Origin: Arthrobacter sp. 9V
Lineage (GTDB): Bacteria; Actinomycetota; Actinomycetes; Actinomycetales; Micrococcaceae
Reading direction: 5' to 3'
DNA: 64,000 nt
Assembly: GCF_902506065.1 (NCBI RefSeq)
Contig: NZ_LR732912.1
Span: forward strand, 1,937,983-2,001,982
The notes under the pieces were generated by a model. That model was not told where the DNA came from. It saw nothing but the letters and a program-made list of their open reading frames with translations, and made no database searches. Positions 61,305-64,000 of the stretch are shown piece by piece; position 1 is the stretch's first letter; each line of letters begins with the position of its first letter. The position numbers and the translations under genes were made by a program.

Positions 61305-63257
61305 CTACCAGATGCTGACTCGTTCGCCTGGTTCCATCCACATGCCGTCGGTTTCAGTGACGGCGAAAGCTTCATGGAACGCGTCGAGGTTCCGGGCAAT
61401 GGCGTTGGTGCGGAACTCGTTGGGGGAGTGGGGGTCGGTAGCCAGCCTTCGGATAGCTTCTTCAGTGCGGATTACCTGGCGCCAACCGGCGGCCCACGAC
61501 ATAAAGAACCGTTGGAACCCTGTAAAACCGTCAATGACCTCCGGCCCGGCCCCGTTCAAGCTAAGGAGGTAGGCCTTGTACGCAATGGTCAGGCCGCCGA
61601 GGTCGCCAATGTTTTCGCCCAAGGTCAGCTTGCCGTTGACCTTATGTTCCGGCGCGGCATAAGGCGATAAGGCGTCGTACTGGGCAACCAATTTGGCGGT
61701 GAGCGCTTCGAACGCCGTGCGGTCGTCCTCTGTCCACCAGTTCCGGAGCGCACCGCTGCCATCGAACTGGGACCCTTGGTCATCGAAGCCATGACCGATT
61801 TCGTGGCCGATCACTGCACCGATGCCGCCATAATTCACAGCATCATCGGCGTCCGCAGTGAAGAACGGAGGCTGAAGGATGGCTGCAGGGAAAACGATCT
61901 CGTTGAGCATTGGATGGTAGTAGGCGTTTACCGTCTGCGGTGTCATGAGCCATTTTGTGAGGTCAACGGGCTTGCCGATTTCGTCCAAGTGCCGATCCAC
62001 GTCCGCGTCGTGGGCGCGCTCCACATTGCCCAGAAGATCGGTGGGGTCGATCTCCACCGCGGAGTAGTCGATCCACTTCTCCGGGAAACCAATTTTTGGA
62101 CGGAAGGCGCCCAACTTCTTGAGGGCTTCCTTCTTGGTTTCCTCGCCCATCCATCCCAGGGAGGAGATACTTTCGCGGTAGGCCTCGATGAGGTTTGAGA
62201 CCAGTGTCTCCATTCTTGCCTTGTGTCCGGCCGGGAAGTGCCGATCTACATAGATCTGGCCTACAGCTTCGCCAAGGGCTGCTTCGACGACGGCCACCCC
62301 TCGCTTCCACCGTTCTTTGTTCTGCGGCGTGCCACTGAGCGTGGTGCCGTAAAAGTCGAAGTTCGTGGCCACGAACCCGGATGACAGATAGGGGGCGGCC
62401 GAGCTGAGGACCCGAAGTGTCAGCCATTCCTTCCAGGTTTCCAGCGACTCGGACTCAAGCAAAGCCGCAGCGCCTGCAAAGAAGTCCGGAGTGCTAACCA
62501 CAATTTCACTTCGTTTTGCAGGTTCCACCCGTGCTGCCTGGAACCAGATGTCCAGAAGGGGGAAAATCGCTACGGCCTCATCTGCAGTCTTGAGGTTGTA
62601 CGTCTTTTGGGGATCACGCAGGGTGACGTTGTCCCAGTGGTGGGAGGCCAAGGCGGTCTCAAGTGCGATGATGCGCTGTGAGGCAGCTTGCGCGTCAGGG
62701 ATGCCCCCAAGGCTGAACAACTTGGTGATGTAGTCACCGTAAGCAGCCACAATGGCCGCGAACTTCTCTTCACGGTAGTAAGACTCGTCCGGCAAACCCA
62801 GGCCACCCTGTCCGATGTACAGGAGGATTCGTTCGGGGTTGCCGGCATCCGGGGCAGGGTAGATGGAGAAGAGACCCGAGACGTCGGAGCGGAACAACCG
62901 TCCCATCAGGGCGGCCAGTTCATCTGCGGAGCCCACCGCCCGCACCTCATCAAGACGGCCCCGCACGGGGTCCATTCCTTTTGCTTCGGCTGCTTCTTCG
63001 TCCATGAAGCTGGCATAGAGGCCGCCGACTTTTTGTTCGATGCCGGTAGCTGATTGTCCCTTGGCGGCGGCTTCTTCGATGATCGCCTTGACGGCTAACT
63101 CGGCGCCATCCCGCAAAGCCGTAAAAGTGCCCTCAAGAGGCCTGTCATCGGGGATCGATGTGCTGTTGAGCCATGCGCCGTTGACATGCTGATAGAGGTC
63201 GTCCTGGGGCCGGACGCTGTGATCGATATTGGAAAGAGAGATCCCCGACTGTGGCAC
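61305..63257 (-). CDS. M13 (neprilysin-like) zinc metallopeptidase
   Basis: 650 residues from GTG at 63257 (AAGGAG five bases before); a GTG at 63296 adds 13 residues. Zinc site HEIGH in IGHEIGHGFDDQG and the third ligand in GENIGDLGG; substrate-region NAYYHP. Oligopeptidase of PepO type. No signal peptide, so cytosolic. Confidence 0.93.
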   Translation of the reverse strand: MPQSGISLSNIDHSVRPQDDLYQHVNGAWLNSTSIPDDRPLEGTFTALRDGAELAVKAIIEEAAAKGQSATGIEQKVGGLYASFMDEEAAEAKGMDPVRGRLDEVRAVGSADELAALMGRLFRSDVSGLFSIYPAPDAGNPERILLYIGQGGLGLPDESYYREEKFAAIVAAYGDYITKLFSLGGIPDAQAASQRIIALETALASHHWDNVTLRDPQKTYNLKTADEAVAIFPLLDIWFQAARVEPAKRSEIVVSTPDFFAGAAALLESESLETWKEWLTLRVLSSAAPYLSSGFVATNFDFYGTTLSGTPQNKERWKRGVAVVEAALGEAVGQIYVDRHFPAGHKARMETLVSNLIEAYRESISSLGWMGEETKKEALKKLGAFRPKIGFPEKWIDYSAVEIDPTDLLGNVERAHDADVDRHLDEIGKPVDLTKWLMTPQTVNAYYHPMLNEIVFPAAILQPPFFTADADDAVNYGGIGAVIGHEIGHGFDDQGSQFDGSGALRNWWTEDDRTAFEALTAKLVAQYDALSPYAAPEHKVNGKLTLGENIGDLGGLTIAYKAYLLSLNGAGPEVIDGFTGFQRFFMSWAAGWRQVIRTEEAIRRLATDPHSPNEFRTNAIARNLDAFHEAFAVTETDGMWMEPGERVSIW

Positions 63258-63333
63258 TGTGGCTCCTTGTGTGGACACTGCAGCCGGCGTTGCCACCGTC
63301 GCTGCGTCTGCATAGTGGACGTTGCATGAGGTG

Positions 63334-63362
63334 TTGCACTGTCATCATACGCATCGTGTTAC
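63334..63362 (+). promoter_or_regulatory. Possible leuA promoter
   Basis: TTGCAC (63334-63339) and TGTTAC (63357-63362) with 17-base spacing, 21 bases before the leader peptide ATG. The -10 box is weak, so this is tentative. Confidence 0.4.
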
Positions 63363-63383
63363 TGTGAATTTGTGCGTACGGCG

Positions 63384-63416
63384 ATGCTTCTTCTTAGCTG
63401 CCGCGGCGAGGCCTGA
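63384..63416 (+). CDS. leuL: Leu leader peptide of leuA (10 aa)
   Basis: MLLLSCRGEA: three consecutive CTT leucine codons, an uncommon codon in this GC-rich genome, right after the start. Translation stalls when charged Leu-tRNA is short. It overlaps the first arm of the attenuator stem. Confidence 0.8.
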   Translation: MLLLSCRGEA

Positions 63417-63471
63417 AAGCTATCTGAAGCTGGGCCATCCTCGCCGCGGAGTTCCGTTGTGTCCGGCTAAG
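63387..63471 (+). promoter_or_regulatory. Transcription attenuator of leuA
   Basis: CCGCGGCGAGG (63401-63411) pairs perfectly with CCTCGCCGCGG (63439-63449), and CTTAGC (63393-63398) can pair with GCTAAG (near 63464-63470). Ribosome stalling on the Leu codons would mask the first arm and change folding. Consistent with actinobacterial leu leaders. Confidence 0.7.
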
Positions 63472-63482
63472 CTTTCACTTAG

Positions 63483-64000
<518 letters not shown>

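Overview
The window comes from a high-GC actinobacterium, most likely Arthrobacter or Paenarthrobacter (Micrococcaceae). This is inferred from the chromosomal order comEA-comEC-(PBP)-holA-rpsT-lepA-hemW-DUF3097-hrcA-dnaJ-rsmE-phoH-ybeY-CBS protein-era-LytR/CpsA/Psr-leuA, from frequent GTG/TTG starts, and from actinobacterial families (DUF3097, DUF4870, short LeuA leader peptide).

Layout. 1-1383: the 3' part of comEA, then the 5' half of comEC. 1384-41586: an intact-looking siphovirus-type prophage of about 40.2 kb inserted inside comEC. 41587-64000: the 3' half of comEC followed by the housekeeping genes above, ending inside leuA. Joining 1-1383 to 41587 onward restores one comEC reading frame through the Gly-Met-Thr-His-Leu-Thr-Ala-Val-Ser-Gly motif, so the bacterial attachment site lies in the most conserved part of the DNA-uptake channel gene.

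Prophage, left to right: (a) 1.4-6.3 kb, an accessory region with unrecognised membrane proteins, a DUF4145 protein, a cluster of tiny genes behind a promoter carrying two palindromic sites 22 bp apart, and an ATPase-LuxR regulator; (b) 6.35-16.9 kb, on the minus strand, lysis genes, tail fibre/SGNH hydrolase, minor tail proteins, tape measure, and tail chaperones G/GT with a clear -1 frameshift heptamer; (c) 17-25 kb, major tail protein, head-tail connectors, HK97-type capsid, protease, portal and terminase; (d) 25-26.5 kb, P-loop protein, HNH nuclease and a tRNA-like gene; (e) 26.6-37.4 kb, minus-strand early genes: RusA, SSB, glutaredoxin, DnaB-like helicase, replication protein, cytosine methyltransferase, HNH, ERF recombinase and Bro-N/KilA-C antirepressor; (f) 37.5-40.2 kb, the immunity switch (Cro-like and CI-like genes diverging from a repeat-rich operator), DUF3800 and ImmA/IrrE-like genes; (g) a large serine integrase whose start lies 3 bases from one arm of the attachment site.

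The phage reads as a complete temperate element: integration and immunity at the right end, early replication and recombination genes in the middle, late structural genes to the left. While it is integrated, comEC is split, so natural transformation should be off unless it excises. The flanking chromosomal genes look ordinary. The main regulatory signals there are a CIRCE element before hrcA, strong bidirectional terminators after holA and after the LytR-type gene, and a probable ribosome-mediated attenuator before leuA.
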